This document shows positions 42,022-50,751 of a stretch of 64,000 bases of DNA, in pieces. Source of the stretch: JBNAGF01 sp049801055 (lineage in GTDB: Bacteria; Pseudomonadota; Alphaproteobacteria; Rhodobacterales; Rhodobacteraceae); assembly GCF_049801055.1 (NCBI RefSeq), contig NZ_JBNAGF010000005.1:124001-188000 (forward strand), given 5' to 3'. Positions within the stretch are counted from its first letter, which is position 1. Each line of letters opens with the position of its first letter. The translations under genes and the position numbers were made by a program. The notes beneath the pieces were generated by a model that ran no database searches, was not told the origin of the DNA, and saw only the letters and a program-made list of their open reading frames with translations.

Positions 42022-42075
42022 CGCCTCAGCGTCGTGCGGTATCAACTCCAAACAAGCAACGCTGTGGCTGAGGCG
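42022..42075. promoter_or_regulatory. 9-bp inverted repeat between the fusion gene and a dehydrogenase gene
   Basis: CGCCTCAGC at 42022-42030 and its exact complement GCTGAGGCG at 42067-42075, spaced by 36 bp. It fills the short gap between two genes on the minus strand, just downstream of the dehydrogenase stop and 35 bp before the fusion-gene start. May be a terminator-attenuator or a looping site. Confidence 0.45.
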
Positions 42076-42079
42076 CAGT

Positions 42080-42952
42080 TTAGCCCATCGCCCTAAGGCG
42101 CTTGATCAACGAGGATGTATCCCACCGCCCGCCGCCCAGTTTCTGAACGTCCTTGTAGAACTGATCCACAAGGGCAGTTACCGGCAGCGAGGCGCCGGTT
42201 TCATCTGCTGTATCGAGACAGATCCCCAGATCCTTGCGCATCCAATCGACAGCGAAACCATGCTCGAAATGGTCGTCCAGCATGGTTTCGTATCGGTTCG
42301 ACATTTGCCAGCTACCGGCTGCACCCTGACTGATCACTTCGACAACCGCGCGGCCGTCCAGACCTGCCTTTTCGGCAAAGTGAAGCGCCTCGCTCAGGCC
42401 TTGAACCAACCCTGCAATGGCGATCTGGTTGCACATCTTGGTCATCTGCCCCGCGCCGCTGTCACCGATCCGGCGGCAGATCCGGGAATAGGCAGCCATC
42501 ACCGGCTCGGCGGCGTCATAGGCAGAGGCATCGCCGCCGCACATGATCGACAGGATGCCGTTTTCTGCGCCAGCCTGACCGCCCGAGATCGGCGCATCGA
42601 CGAAGGCGATACCGGTGGTTTTTCCTGCGTCACAAAGCTCGCGCGTAACTTTTGCCGAAACCGTGGTGTGATCAACAAAGACGGAGCCCGGTTTCATACC
42701 CTGAAACGCGCCATCCTTGCCGATGCAGACGCTGCGCAGATCGTCGTCATTGCCAACACAGGCCATGACGAAATCTGCGCCTTCCGCAGCGGCGCGCGGG
42801 GTTGTCTCCATGGCGCCGCCATACTGGGCAACCCAGGCTTCGGACTTGGCGACGGTGCGGTTGTAGACGGTGACGTCATGCCCGGCGGCCTGAAGGTGCC
42901 CTGCCATCGGGTAACCCATGACGCCGAGGCCAAGAAACGCGAGTTTTGCCAT
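42080..42952 (-). CDS. 3-Hydroxyisobutyrate-dehydrogenase-like beta-hydroxyacid dehydrogenase
   Basis: 290 residues from ATG 42952 (GAAGGATCGACC upstream). Rossmann motif LAFLGLGVMGYPMAGHL, then VFVDHTTVSAKVT, the FVDAPISGGQAGAENG substrate loop, and the catalytic Lys in GQMTKMCNQI. It oxidises a beta-hydroxy acid such as hydroxyisobutyrate or tartronate with NAD(P). The exact substrate is open. It lies upstream of the fusion gene on the same strand, so a shared degradative route is possible. Confidence 0.92.
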   Translation of the reverse strand: MAKLAFLGLGVMGYPMAGHLQAAGHDVTVYNRTVAKSEAWVAQYGGAMETTPRAAAEGADFVMACVGNDDDLRSVCIGKDGAFQGMKPGSVFVDHTTVSAKVTRELCDAGKTTGIAFVDAPISGGQAGAENGILSIMCGGDASAYDAAEPVMAAYSRICRRIGDSGAGQMTKMCNQIAIAGLVQGLSEALHFAEKAGLDGRAVVEVISQGAAGSWQMSNRYETMLDDHFEHGFAVDWMRKDLGICLDTADETGASLPVTALVDQFYKDVQKLGGGRWDTSSLIKRLRAMG

Positions 42953-43059
42953 TGGTCGATCCTTCTGTTGTCCGCAGCTCAATTCGGCAACGGCACGAAA
43001 CTGTCCGGGGGAGTCAAACCAAAGCGCGCGGCAAAGGGCAACCCACCTTGGTCCGCCGA

Positions 43060-43449
43060 TCAGGTTTCGCCGCCAAGATCGTTCAGAATCGGGCAATCGG
43101 GCCGGTCATCACCGGCGCAGGCATCGACCAGATGGGTCAGCGTATCTCTCATGGATTGCAGATCGGCGATCTTGGCTTCGATCCGGGCCAGATGATCCCG
43201 GGCCACACGTTTGACGTCCGAACTGTGACGTGTGTCGTCCTCGTAGAGTCCCAGCAAGGTGCGACAATCCTCGATCGTGAAACCCAGCGCCCGGGCGCGG
43301 CCCAGAAAGGCGAGCTTGTGCAGGTCGTTTTCGGCAAACGCCCGATAGCCGTTTGCGCTGCGCTTTGGTGAGATCAACCCGATTTCTTCGTAGTAGCGGA
43401 TGGTCTTGGCTGGCAAACCCGAACGCGAGGCGACGTCTCCGATATTCAT
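43060..43449 (-). CDS. cueR: Copper-responsive MerR-family regulator CueR
   Basis: 129 residues. MerR helix-turn-helix MNIGDVASRSGLPAKTIRYYEEIGLI, the coiled-coil dimer helix, then the copper loop CAGDDRPDC (two Cys with the CueR spacing) and ILNDL. Senses Cu(I) and activates by unwinding promoters with an over-long spacer. Directly behind copA, 15 bp, so both are on one transcript; the matching promoter lies before copA. Confidence 0.94.
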   Translation of the reverse strand: MNIGDVASRSGLPAKTIRYYEEIGLISPKRSANGYRAFAENDLHKLAFLGRARALGFTIEDCRTLLGLYEDDTRHSSDVKRVARDHLARIEAKIADLQSMRDTLTHLVDACAGDDRPDCPILNDLGGET

Positions 43450-43464
43450 TGACAGATCCTTCCT

Positions 43465-45945
43465 TTACTCGGCCGGCGCGGCGGCAAGGGGTGGTTCTGG
43501 GCCTGTGGGCTCTGGTTGCTGTCCGACCCAGCGCAGGCGCAGAGCATTTGTGACGACAAACACGCTCGACAGTGCCATCGCGCCCGCTGCCAGCGCCGGA
43601 GACAGCAACGGACCGCCAAAGGGCACCAGAATTCCCGCCGCCACGGGGATCAGCAGTATGTTGTAGCCAAAGGCCCAGACAAGATTCTGCTTGATGTTGC
43701 GCATGGTCTGGCGACTGATGGCGAAACCCCTGAGAACAGCCTGAAGGTCGCCCGAAATCAAAACAACATCGGCGGCTTCGATCGCCACATCCGTGCCGGT
43801 TCCGATCGCGATGCCCACATCGGCGGAGGCCAGAGCTGGCGCGTCATTGATGCCGTCGCCGACAAAGGCAAGGTTGCCATGTTCCGAACGCAAGGCATCC
43901 AGCGCTTCGACCTTGCCACCGGGGAGAACCTCGGCGGTGACATGGTCTATGCCCAGTTGTGCGGCGATTGCATTTGCCGCGCCTTTTGCATCGCCGGTAA
44001 TCATCGCAACCTGAAAGCCTTGAGCTTTTAGTGCGGCGATGGCTTCGGGGGCTCCGGGCTTGATCGGGTCGGAAACTGCAATGACGGCTTCGATCTGCCC
44101 GTCGATTGCAACAAACAGAGGGGACTTTCCGGCAGCCCCCAGACGCTCGGCTTGGGTTGCCAGCGTACCCGGGTCAATGTGATGCGCGCGCATCAGGCGT
44201 TTGGCTCCGATCAGCACGTCATGTCCTTCGACGCGGGCTTGCAACCCCATTCCGGTCACTGCCTCGACGTCCTCCGCCAGAGGCAGATCTCCGTGGTAAG
44301 CGGCGGTGATAGCGCGGGCGATCGGATGCTCTGAGGAAACCTCGGCCGCGGCGGCGAAGCGCAGCACGGAGTCGGCGTCGACTCCTTCAGCCGGAAGAAG
44401 GTCGGTCAAAGTGGGTTCACCGAGGGTCAACGTTCCGGTTTTATCAAAGGCCACGACCTTTACGGATTGCAGCGCCTGCAGGGCGTCGCCCTTGCGGAAC
44501 AGCACACCGAGTTCGGCGGCGCGCCCGGTGCCCACCATGATCGACGTCGGCGTGGCCAGCCCCATTGCACAGGGGCAGGCAATGATAAGAACCGAGACAC
44601 CGGCAACCAGTGCCATCGACAGCGCAGGATCCGGTCCGAACACCATCCAGACCAGCACGGTCAATGCGGCGATGCCCATGACCGCAGGAACGAACACGGC
44701 GGCCACGCGGTCCACCAAGGCCTGAATAGGCAGTTTGGAGCCCTGTGCCTGCTCGACCATCCTGATGATCCTTGCCAGCACCGTCCCTGCACCCACTTCG
44801 GTTGCGCGCAGGCGCATGGCCCCTGTGCCATTCACCGTGCCTGCAATCAACTGGTCTCCTTTGCCTTTCGCCACCGGTATTGGTTCGCCGGTAATCATGC
44901 TTTCATCCACATGCGACCGGCCCTCAAGCACCACACCATCGACAGCGATCCTTTCGCCGGGGCGCAGGCGCAGCACGTCCCCCTGCGCAATCTCGCCCAG
45001 CGGCAGATCCAGGACCTCTTTACCCTTTTCCACCTGAGCGGTCTGTGGCTGCAAGCCAACCAGAGCGCGAATTGCTGCCCCGGTGCGCCCCTTGGCACGC
45101 GCTTCAAGAAGGCGGCCGAGAAGGATCAGGACGACAATGACAGCGGCCGCCTCAAAGTAGACATTGGCCGTGCCAGCCGGAAGCAGGGACGGGAAAAAGG
45201 TCGCGATAACCGAGTAGGCATAGGCTGCGCTTGTCCCCAGAGCGACCAGGGAGTTCATGTCGGGCGCCCCCCGCCGCAGCGCCGGCAGCCCCTTGGCCAA
45301 AAAGATCCTTCCGGGACCGAGCAGAATTGCGGTGGTCAGGGCGAACTGGACAAGCTTGCTGGTCTGGTCGCCAATGTTGGCCTGCACCCAATGGTGAAAG
45401 GCGGGAATCATATGACCGCCCATTTCCAGAACGAAAACGGGCAGGGCCAGCAGAGCAGCGATCAGAGTCGCGTGGGCAAGGTCGTTTATCTCGTGATCGT
45501 CTGCAGAGTCGTCCTTAACCGTTCCGCGTGGATGAGCCGGGTAACCGCTTGCGGTCAGGGCTTCGCCAATTTCCTGAGGGGTCGTCGCCCCGCGGGCATA
45601 GCGGACATGGGCCGTTTTCGTGGCGAGGTTCACGGTTCCCTCAACAACCCCGTGCGCGGCGACCAGCGCGGTTTCGGCGCGGCGCACGCAGGACGCACAG
45701 TTGAGGCCCTCAACTGTAAACTCCGTTTCGAGCAAGGCGGCGGGATAGCCCGCCTCGTCGAGTGCAGCGCTCAGATCCGTAAGCAAAGTTGTCCGGTCAT
45801 GCACAATTTCGGCCGAGCGGGTGGCAAAATTCACCTCAGCGGTTTCTACCCCGGAAACGGCTGCGAGGGCCTTTTCAACCCGGCCCACACAGGACGCGCA
45901 TCCCATGCCGGTGATTTGAAGTTTGGTTGTGCCGGGCACGCCCAT
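43465..45945 (-). CDS. copA: Copper-exporting P1B-type ATPase
   Basis: 826 residues from ATG 45945 (AAGGAG eight bases upstream). Two N-terminal metal-binding domains, GMGCASC (C16, C19) and GLNCASC (C83, C86); the intramembrane IIACPCAMG (about residue 457); the phosphorylation site FDKTGTLT (~501); SSEHPIARAI; and the GDGINDAPAL hinge. The CPC and the two GMxCxxC domains point to Cu(I) (or Ag(I)) export. Co-transcribed with cueR, with a CueR-type operator upstream. Confidence 0.96.
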   Translation of the reverse strand: MGVPGTTKLQITGMGCASCVGRVEKALAAVSGVETAEVNFATRSAEIVHDRTTLLTDLSAALDEAGYPAALLETEFTVEGLNCASCVRRAETALVAAHGVVEGTVNLATKTAHVRYARGATTPQEIGEALTASGYPAHPRGTVKDDSADDHEINDLAHATLIAALLALPVFVLEMGGHMIPAFHHWVQANIGDQTSKLVQFALTTAILLGPGRIFLAKGLPALRRGAPDMNSLVALGTSAAYAYSVIATFFPSLLPAGTANVYFEAAAVIVVLILLGRLLEARAKGRTGAAIRALVGLQPQTAQVEKGKEVLDLPLGEIAQGDVLRLRPGERIAVDGVVLEGRSHVDESMITGEPIPVAKGKGDQLIAGTVNGTGAMRLRATEVGAGTVLARIIRMVEQAQGSKLPIQALVDRVAAVFVPAVMGIAALTVLVWMVFGPDPALSMALVAGVSVLIIACPCAMGLATPTSIMVGTGRAAELGVLFRKGDALQALQSVKVVAFDKTGTLTLGEPTLTDLLPAEGVDADSVLRFAAAAEVSSEHPIARAITAAYHGDLPLAEDVEAVTGMGLQARVEGHDVLIGAKRLMRAHHIDPGTLATQAERLGAAGKSPLFVAIDGQIEAVIAVSDPIKPGAPEAIAALKAQGFQVAMITGDAKGAANAIAAQLGIDHVTAEVLPGGKVEALDALRSEHGNLAFVGDGINDAPALASADVGIAIGTGTDVAIEAADVVLISGDLQAVLRGFAISRQTMRNIKQNLVWAFGYNILLIPVAAGILVPFGGPLLSPALAAGAMALSSVFVVTNALRLRWVGQQPEPTGPEPPLAAAPAE

Positions 45946-45973
45946 GCGACTCGCTCCTTGCAATTCTAAGCTT

Positions 45974-46004
45974 TACATGGGGGTTCCCGTGACTGGAAGG
46001 TCAA
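45974..46004 (-). promoter_or_regulatory. CueR-type promoter/operator of copA-cueR
   Basis: On the minus strand: TTGACC (-35, 46004-45999), then the half-dyad ACCTTCC (46001-45995) and GGGAACC (45988-45982), and CATGTA (45979-45974) as -10 after a 19-bp spacer (20 if ATGTAA). MerR-type promoters have this abnormal 19-20-bp spacing and a CCTTCC-N7-GGAAGG dyad; here the second arm is degenerate. Confidence 0.7.
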
Positions 46005-46097
46005 GGGGCAGAGGCCATTTTTCTGCATCTGCAGCCAATGCAATGTTCCGGCTTTGGCGGCCCGGCGGCCCCGGCGGTATGTATTGCCTGTGATTGG

Positions 46098-46856
46098 CTA
46101 TCTTCCGTCGATCCGACGCTCCATGATCCGTTGATAGAGCGTCGGCGCGGCACGGTTGAGCCACCATGCAGCGCGGGCGATCCGGCCGATTGGGGTCATG
46201 GGTCGGCGCTTGTCGTAACCGCGCAGAATGTCGCGCGCGGCGTTCTCCGGGCTCATGTAGTCCATCCCGTCTGTAGCAGAGCCCGGCCGGGCAGTTCCGT
46301 CCGGCTGGCGCTGATCATTGCCGAGGTTGGTCGCGACGAAGGATGGAGCGGCAATCAATGTATCGACTCCATAGGGCCTTTCCTCGGAGCGAAGGGACTT
46401 GAAGAAGCCTTCAAGCGCATGTTTCGAGGCCGCATAAGCCGTGCGGTGATACAGCGGAGAGAACCCCGAAACCGAGGAAATTGCCAGATGCGTTCCTTTG
46501 GCTGTGCGGACAGCCGGCAGCAGCGCACGCGCCATCGAGACAGCGCCAAAGTAGTTGACTTCGAAAACCTTGCGGTGACTTTCGTCGTCAGTTGTCTCAA
46601 AGGCTCCGATCTGAGTGATACCGGCATTGTAGACGGCAAGGTCGACCCGGTCTGTCAGGGCCATGACCTGCGACATGGCCGCTTCGAGGTCTTTTGCATC
46701 GGTCAGGTCGCAGCGGATCGGAATACGGGTTTCAGTCGGCTCCAGTATCGATATGTCGATGTCGATCAGGATGACACGCCAGCCACGTTCCTGCAGAGCC
46801 GCATCCAGCGCCCGGCCCAAACCACCTGCGCCTCCAGAGATCACGGCGGTTTTCAC
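46098..46856 (-). CDS. Short-chain dehydrogenase/reductase
   Basis: 252 residues from GTG 46856, which overlaps the upstream TGA by four bases and follows AGGCAGG; a GTG at 46877 is the longer choice. NAD(P)-binding AVISGGAGGLGRALD, an Asp after the second strand (VILIDID) that favours NAD, YNAG motif, and the catalytic S...Y-x3-K in ISSVSGFSPLYHRTAYAASKHALEG. Last gene of the operon that starts with the FMO. Confidence 0.92.
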   Translation of the reverse strand: MKTAVISGGAGGLGRALDAALQERGWRVILIDIDISILEPTETRIPIRCDLTDAKDLEAAMSQVMALTDRVDLAVYNAGITQIGAFETTDDESHRKVFEVNYFGAVSMARALLPAVRTAKGTHLAISSVSGFSPLYHRTAYAASKHALEGFFKSLRSEERPYGVDTLIAAPSFVATNLGNDQRQPDGTARPGSATDGMDYMSPENAARDILRGYDKRRPMTPIGRIARAAWWLNRAAPTLYQRIMERRIDGR

Positions 46857-47785
46857 AGACCTGCCTGCCTGCGCCACAGGTCGAACACTTCGGCGCTGGA
46901 TTTCTCCGGCTCATAGCCGAACCGGGATTTCAATGCCGAATTGTCAAGAACCGGTCTGTATTGCAGGAACCGCACCTGTTCGGGGCCGTATCGAGACAAA
47001 CCAAGAGGCCGAGCCAGTTTCAGCGCGGTTTTCAGGCACCATGCCGGGAGGCGGAGCACCGGTTTGTTCATGGCATGGGCCAGATCGGATACACCCATCG
47101 CCCCGTCGCCGGCGACATTGTAAATGCCCGCCGGCCCGTCAGTGGCGGCCCGGGCAAGTATGCGGGCCAGATCGCGGGTCCAGATGAACACGAACGGGCT
47201 TTCGCTGCCGTTCACCGCCAGCAGGCGGGGTTTCCGAAACAATGCGGTAATCTGGTTCTCGGTTTCGGCACCCAGAACCGTGCCGACCCGCAGGATCACC
47301 TGCTCAAGATGCGGGGAACAGCTGCGGGCCTTGGCCAGCATTTCCTCGACTTGGCGTTTGTGGTCGGAATAGGCAAACTCGGGATTCCCCCGCAGCGGAT
47401 CGCATTCACGCAATGGCTCCGGGTTGTCCGGATGATAGCCGTAGGCCGCACCGGACGAAGTGACCACAAGACGGCGCACGCCATGGTTAAGCGCGGCGGT
47501 CAGAACCTTTTGGGTGCCTTCGACATCGACCTTGTAGGCAAACGAGCGGTCTGCGCCTTTGGGTGAGGTGACGATCGACGCAAGATGCACGATGACCTCG
47601 GGTTGGATCTTTGCAATCACCCGGTCGGGGTCGCCGGTGGTAACGTCCATCCGGTGAAAGGCCATTGTTTCCGGCAAATTGTCGGGGCGGGCGATGTCGG
47701 TGGCAAAGACCTGCATACCGTCAAGCTCGGCAAGCAATGCCCGCCCGACCATGCCTGCGGCTCCGGTGATCAGGATCCGGGTCAT
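46853..47785 (-). CDS. NAD-dependent epimerase/dehydratase (extended SDR)
   Basis: 310 residues. Begins with TGxxGxxG: ILITGAAGMVGRALL, with VTSSGAAYGYHPDN and the catalytic Tyr-Lys in FAYSDHKRQVEE. Typical of NAD-dependent epimerases acting on sugars or on steroid- or terpene-like alcohols. It sits between the BASS transporter and the SDR with 4-bp overlaps on both sides, so substrate chemistry is likely tied to those proteins. Confidence 0.9.
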   Translation of the reverse strand: MTRILITGAAGMVGRALLAELDGMQVFATDIARPDNLPETMAFHRMDVTTGDPDRVIAKIQPEVIVHLASIVTSPKGADRSFAYKVDVEGTQKVLTAALNHGVRRLVVTSSGAAYGYHPDNPEPLRECDPLRGNPEFAYSDHKRQVEEMLAKARSCSPHLEQVILRVGTVLGAETENQITALFRKPRLLAVNGSESPFVFIWTRDLARILARAATDGPAGIYNVAGDGAMGVSDLAHAMNKPVLRLPAWCLKTALKLARPLGLSRYGPEQVRFLQYRPVLDNSALKSRFGYEPEKSSAEVFDLWRRQAGL

Positions 47786-48708
47786 GTCATGGCCCCCTTT
47801 GGCGCATCGTGCGCGGCCTCGGTGCGTGACATCAGCATGGCCAGCCCGATCCCCGAGATGGCGTGCCAGATACCCCAGAAGGCCGCGACCACGGCCATTC
47901 CACCCAAACCGCCAAAAAACGCAAAGATCAGGACCAGCCCGAGGCCCGAGTTCTGGATGCCGGTTTCAATTGTCACCGCGCGGCGATTGAAAGGGGACAG
48001 CCGGGTCAGAGTGGCCACAACCCAGCCGCCCCCAAGCGCCAGGGCGTTGTGAAGGATCACAAGCCCGGCAACGGCTCCGGCGAAGTTGAGGAAAAACCCC
48101 CAATTGGCAGCCAGAGCGAGTACAATGAATGCTACGAAAATTCCCATCGACAGGTATTGAAGGGGCTGACGCAGGCGACGTGTCAGTTCCGGTTTGCGCA
48201 TGTGGAGTTGAACCCCGAGAATCAGGGGCAGGATCAGCATGAGCCCCACGGTGATCGCGATTTGCACCGGGTCGATGGCGGTCTTTTGCAAGATTTCGCG
48301 GGTCGGCGGATACAAGCCGCCCCAAAGCGCGATGTTAATGGGTGTCATCACGATGGCGCTGATCGTGGCAAAAGCGGTCATTGACACCGAAAGCGCGGCG
48401 TTCCCGCCTGCACGATGCGTGATGAAGTTCGAGATATTGCCGCCGGGGCAGGCCGCAACAAGGATCAGCCCGAGCGCGATTGACGGCCGTGGTTGGGTCA
48501 ACCAGACCAGCGCGAAGGTCATCACAGGCAGCACCACGAATTGAGAACAAAGCCCAACGATCAATGGTTTCGGAGCCCGGCGCAGACGGTCGAAGTCGCG
48601 CGGGTGCAGATCAATGGCGATGGAAAACATCACGACGGCAAGGATCGCGTTCAGCAGTGTAAGCGAGGCAGGGCTGAAGTTCAGCGTGACGTCGTCGATG
48701 CCAGTCAT
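47782..48708 (-). CDS. Bile acid:sodium symporter (BASS) family transporter
   Basis: 308 residues, almost wholly apolar, with about nine TM helices. LVAACPGGNISNFITHRAGGNAALSVSMT is the BASS cross-over block with the conserved G-G-N and the polar sodium-site residues. Sodium-coupled uptake of organic anions such as bile acids, pantoate or pyruvate-like compounds. Overlaps both neighbours by four bases. Its partners (FMO, epimerase, SDR) suggest uptake of a compound that they oxidise. Confidence 0.92.
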   Translation of the reverse strand: MTGIDDVTLNFSPASLTLLNAILAVVMFSIAIDLHPRDFDRLRRAPKPLIVGLCSQFVVLPVMTFALVWLTQPRPSIALGLILVAACPGGNISNFITHRAGGNAALSVSMTAFATISAIVMTPINIALWGGLYPPTREILQKTAIDPVQIAITVGLMLILPLILGVQLHMRKPELTRRLRQPLQYLSMGIFVAFIVLALAANWGFFLNFAGAVAGLVILHNALALGGGWVVATLTRLSPFNRRAVTIETGIQNSGLGLVLIFAFFGGLGGMAVVAAFWGIWHAISGIGLAMLMSRTEAAHDAPKGAMT

Positions 48709-50021
48709 GCCGCCGCCTTCCTGAACTTGTCGATCCAGCCGGTGACCGCCTTGCGATAGGTCGCTTTGTCGACGTAGTAGGCCATGCGGGCCAGTTCCAG
48801 ATAGTTCATGCCACCTGTGGCGCGATCGAACTCGGCAGATTTTTCAGCTTTCAGCTCTTTCGCCACGGGGCAACCGCCGCGCAGACCTTTGATATATCGG
48901 GCCACCATCTCGGCCTGTTCGTGCCGGCCCTGCCAGCCAAGGCCGCTAGCCTCGACCATGCCAAGGATGAAAAGATCGTCGCGCCCGGGGTGGATGGCAT
49001 TGAGATAGAGATGCGGTGCGTCTCCCTGCCAATTCAGCAGGTCTTGGTCGATGAAGGGATAGTGCAGACGATAGCCTGTCGCGGCGAGAACCATGTCATA
49101 GTCATCGCTGGAGCCATCCCGGAAATGCACTGTGCTGCCTTCGAACCGCTCGATGTCGGCGCGGATTCGCAGGTCTCCGTGACCGGCGTGATACAGGACC
49201 AGAGAATTGACGACCGGATGGCTCTCGTAGAGTTGATAGTCTGGCTTGGGAAACCCGTATTTCTGAGGGTCGCCCACGAACCATCGCAGTATGAGCCCGT
49301 CGATGCGGCGCTTGATCCACATCGGCAACTGGATCATCCCGCCCATCGTGTCGGCAGGTTTGCCGAAAACGTATTTCGGAACGAAGTAATACCCGCGCCG
49401 CATCGACAGGTCGCAGCGTTTGGCGTGGTGGATGGCATCGACGGCGATGTCGCAGCCTGAGTTGCCCGCGCCGACGATCAGCACCCTCTTGCCGTCAAAC
49501 TGCGACGGGTAGCGGTAGGCTGATGAATGGATCAACTCTCCGTCGAACTGGCCGGGAAACTCCGGCATGTTTGGCTCCGAGAGCGTGCCGTTGGCAATCA
49601 TGACACCGGCAAATTCCGCGTTATGCTCACCATCTGCGTCGCGCCATGTCACACGCCATCCGTCGCCCGGACTGCCCAACGGTTCAGTGTGCAGAACCTC
49701 GGCGTTAAATCTATAATGCTCCCGCAGCCCATAGCGCTCGGCAAAGTCGTGAAAGTAACCCTTGAGATCTCTGTGAGACGGATACTCCGCAACCTTTTCC
49801 TCCATCGGGAAGTCGGTGAATTCGGTCATCTTCTTGGAAGAGATCAGATGCGCAGTTTCGTACATTGTGGATTTCGGGCCATCGATGTCCCAAAGCCCAC
49901 CCACATCCGAGTGCAGTTCGAATCCCTGAAAGGCGATGCCCTGTTCCTTGAGCACCTTAGCCATAGCAAGCCCCATCGGACCTGCCCCGATCAGGGCAAA
50001 TGCCGCGCGCGTATCCGTCAT
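48705..50021 (-). CDS. Flavin-containing monooxygenase
   Basis: 438 residues. FAD motif ALIGAGPMGLAMAKVL, NADPH motif VLIVGAGNSGCDIAVDAI, the class B FMO fingerprint FDGELIHSSAYRYP (F-x-G-x3-H-x3-Y), and LAATGYRLHYPF. It adds oxygen to a soft nucleophile (N or S) or carries out Baeyer-Villiger oxidation. First gene of a four-gene coupled operon. The 16-bp palindrome at 50046-50061 lies 25 bp upstream and probably controls it. Confidence 0.93.
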   Translation of the reverse strand: MTDTRAAFALIGAGPMGLAMAKVLKEQGIAFQGFELHSDVGGLWDIDGPKSTMYETAHLISSKKMTEFTDFPMEEKVAEYPSHRDLKGYFHDFAERYGLREHYRFNAEVLHTEPLGSPGDGWRVTWRDADGEHNAEFAGVMIANGTLSEPNMPEFPGQFDGELIHSSAYRYPSQFDGKRVLIVGAGNSGCDIAVDAIHHAKRCDLSMRRGYYFVPKYVFGKPADTMGGMIQLPMWIKRRIDGLILRWFVGDPQKYGFPKPDYQLYESHPVVNSLVLYHAGHGDLRIRADIERFEGSTVHFRDGSSDDYDMVLAATGYRLHYPFIDQDLLNWQGDAPHLYLNAIHPGRDDLFILGMVEASGLGWQGRHEQAEMVARYIKGLRGGCPVAKELKAEKSAEFDRATGGMNYLELARMAYYVDKATYRKAVTGWIDKFRKAAA

Positions 50022-50045
50022 GTTTCCTCCCTGTTGCCGCTTAAC

Positions 50046-50061
50046 TTGAACGATCGTTCAA
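50046..50061. promoter_or_regulatory. TetR-type operator TTGAACGATCGTTCAA
   Basis: 16-bp perfect palindrome between the divergent FMO (start 50021) and TetR (start 50098) genes. The TTGAACG-N2-CGTTCAA form is common for TetR-family operators. It probably represses both directions. Confidence 0.8.
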
Positions 50062-50097
50062 AATAAGGCAAGCTGGAATCAACAAAAGGAATTCTAG

Positions 50098-50742
50098 GTG
50101 GAAAAACAAAGGAAAAGAGCGCCGTCGGCCCGTTCGCTGCAAACCCGGGCCCGAATCCTGGATGCGGCCGAGCAGGTTTTTGCCGAGCGAGGATTCGAGG
50201 GTGCTTCTATTCGGGACATCGCGGCACTGGCCGGGGTTCAGGTCGGTCTGGTGCATCATCACGGGGGCGGCAAGGAAGAACTGTTTCATCAGACAGTCGC
50301 CCGCCGGGCCAACGATCTTGCGCGGATCCGTCTCGAAAACCTTGAGACACTGAAAGCGCGCGGTGATGTGACGCTGCGGGCTCTGCTTGACTGCTTTATC
50401 CGACCGTATGTTTCACTGGCGCAGAATGAAGGCGCCCACTGGCTTGCCTATGGCAGGCTCGTTGCGCATGTCTCGGCGGATCCGCGCTGGCGCTGGATCG
50501 CGGCAGAGTGTTTTGACCCTACTGCCGGACGGTTCATTGACGAGATCTGCGCCCTCTATCCCGAAATCGACCGAGAGTGGATTGCCACCGGGCAAGTCTA
50601 TTCGGTGGCCGCGATGCTGGCCCACCTCAACACCAGCTGGCGGGTCGAGGCCCTCAGCCCCGGTGCAGGGGAACTGCGGCTTGAGCAGTTGATCGAATTC
50701 AGCGCCGCCGGGCTTGAGGCGATGTTCCGGATGGATGGCTAG
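50098..50742 (+). CDS. TetR/AcrR-family regulator of the FMO operon
   Basis: 214 residues from GTG 50098 (AAGGAA six bases upstream). HTH: TRARILDAAEQVFAERGFEGASIRDIAALAGVQVGLVHHHGGGKEELF, then a helical ligand domain with a TetR_C-like hydrophobic face. Probably represses itself and the divergent FMO-BASS-epimerase-SDR operon through the palindrome between them. The inducer may be the BASS substrate. Confidence 0.93.
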   Translation: MEKQRKRAPSARSLQTRARILDAAEQVFAERGFEGASIRDIAALAGVQVGLVHHHGGGKEELFHQTVARRANDLARIRLENLETLKARGDVTLRALLDCFIRPYVSLAQNEGAHWLAYGRLVAHVSADPRWRWIAAECFDPTAGRFIDEICALYPEIDREWIATGQVYSVAAMLAHLNTSWRVEALSPGAGELRLEQLIEFSAAGLEAMFRMDG

Positions 50743-50751
50743 CAGCGACCG

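Noticed and set aside
41873..43195. 440-residue frame opposite the dehydrogenase
   Set aside because: Antisense shadow; Rossmann and catalytic motifs lie on the other strand.
44467..45969. 500-residue frame opposite copA
   Set aside because: Antisense shadow of copA.
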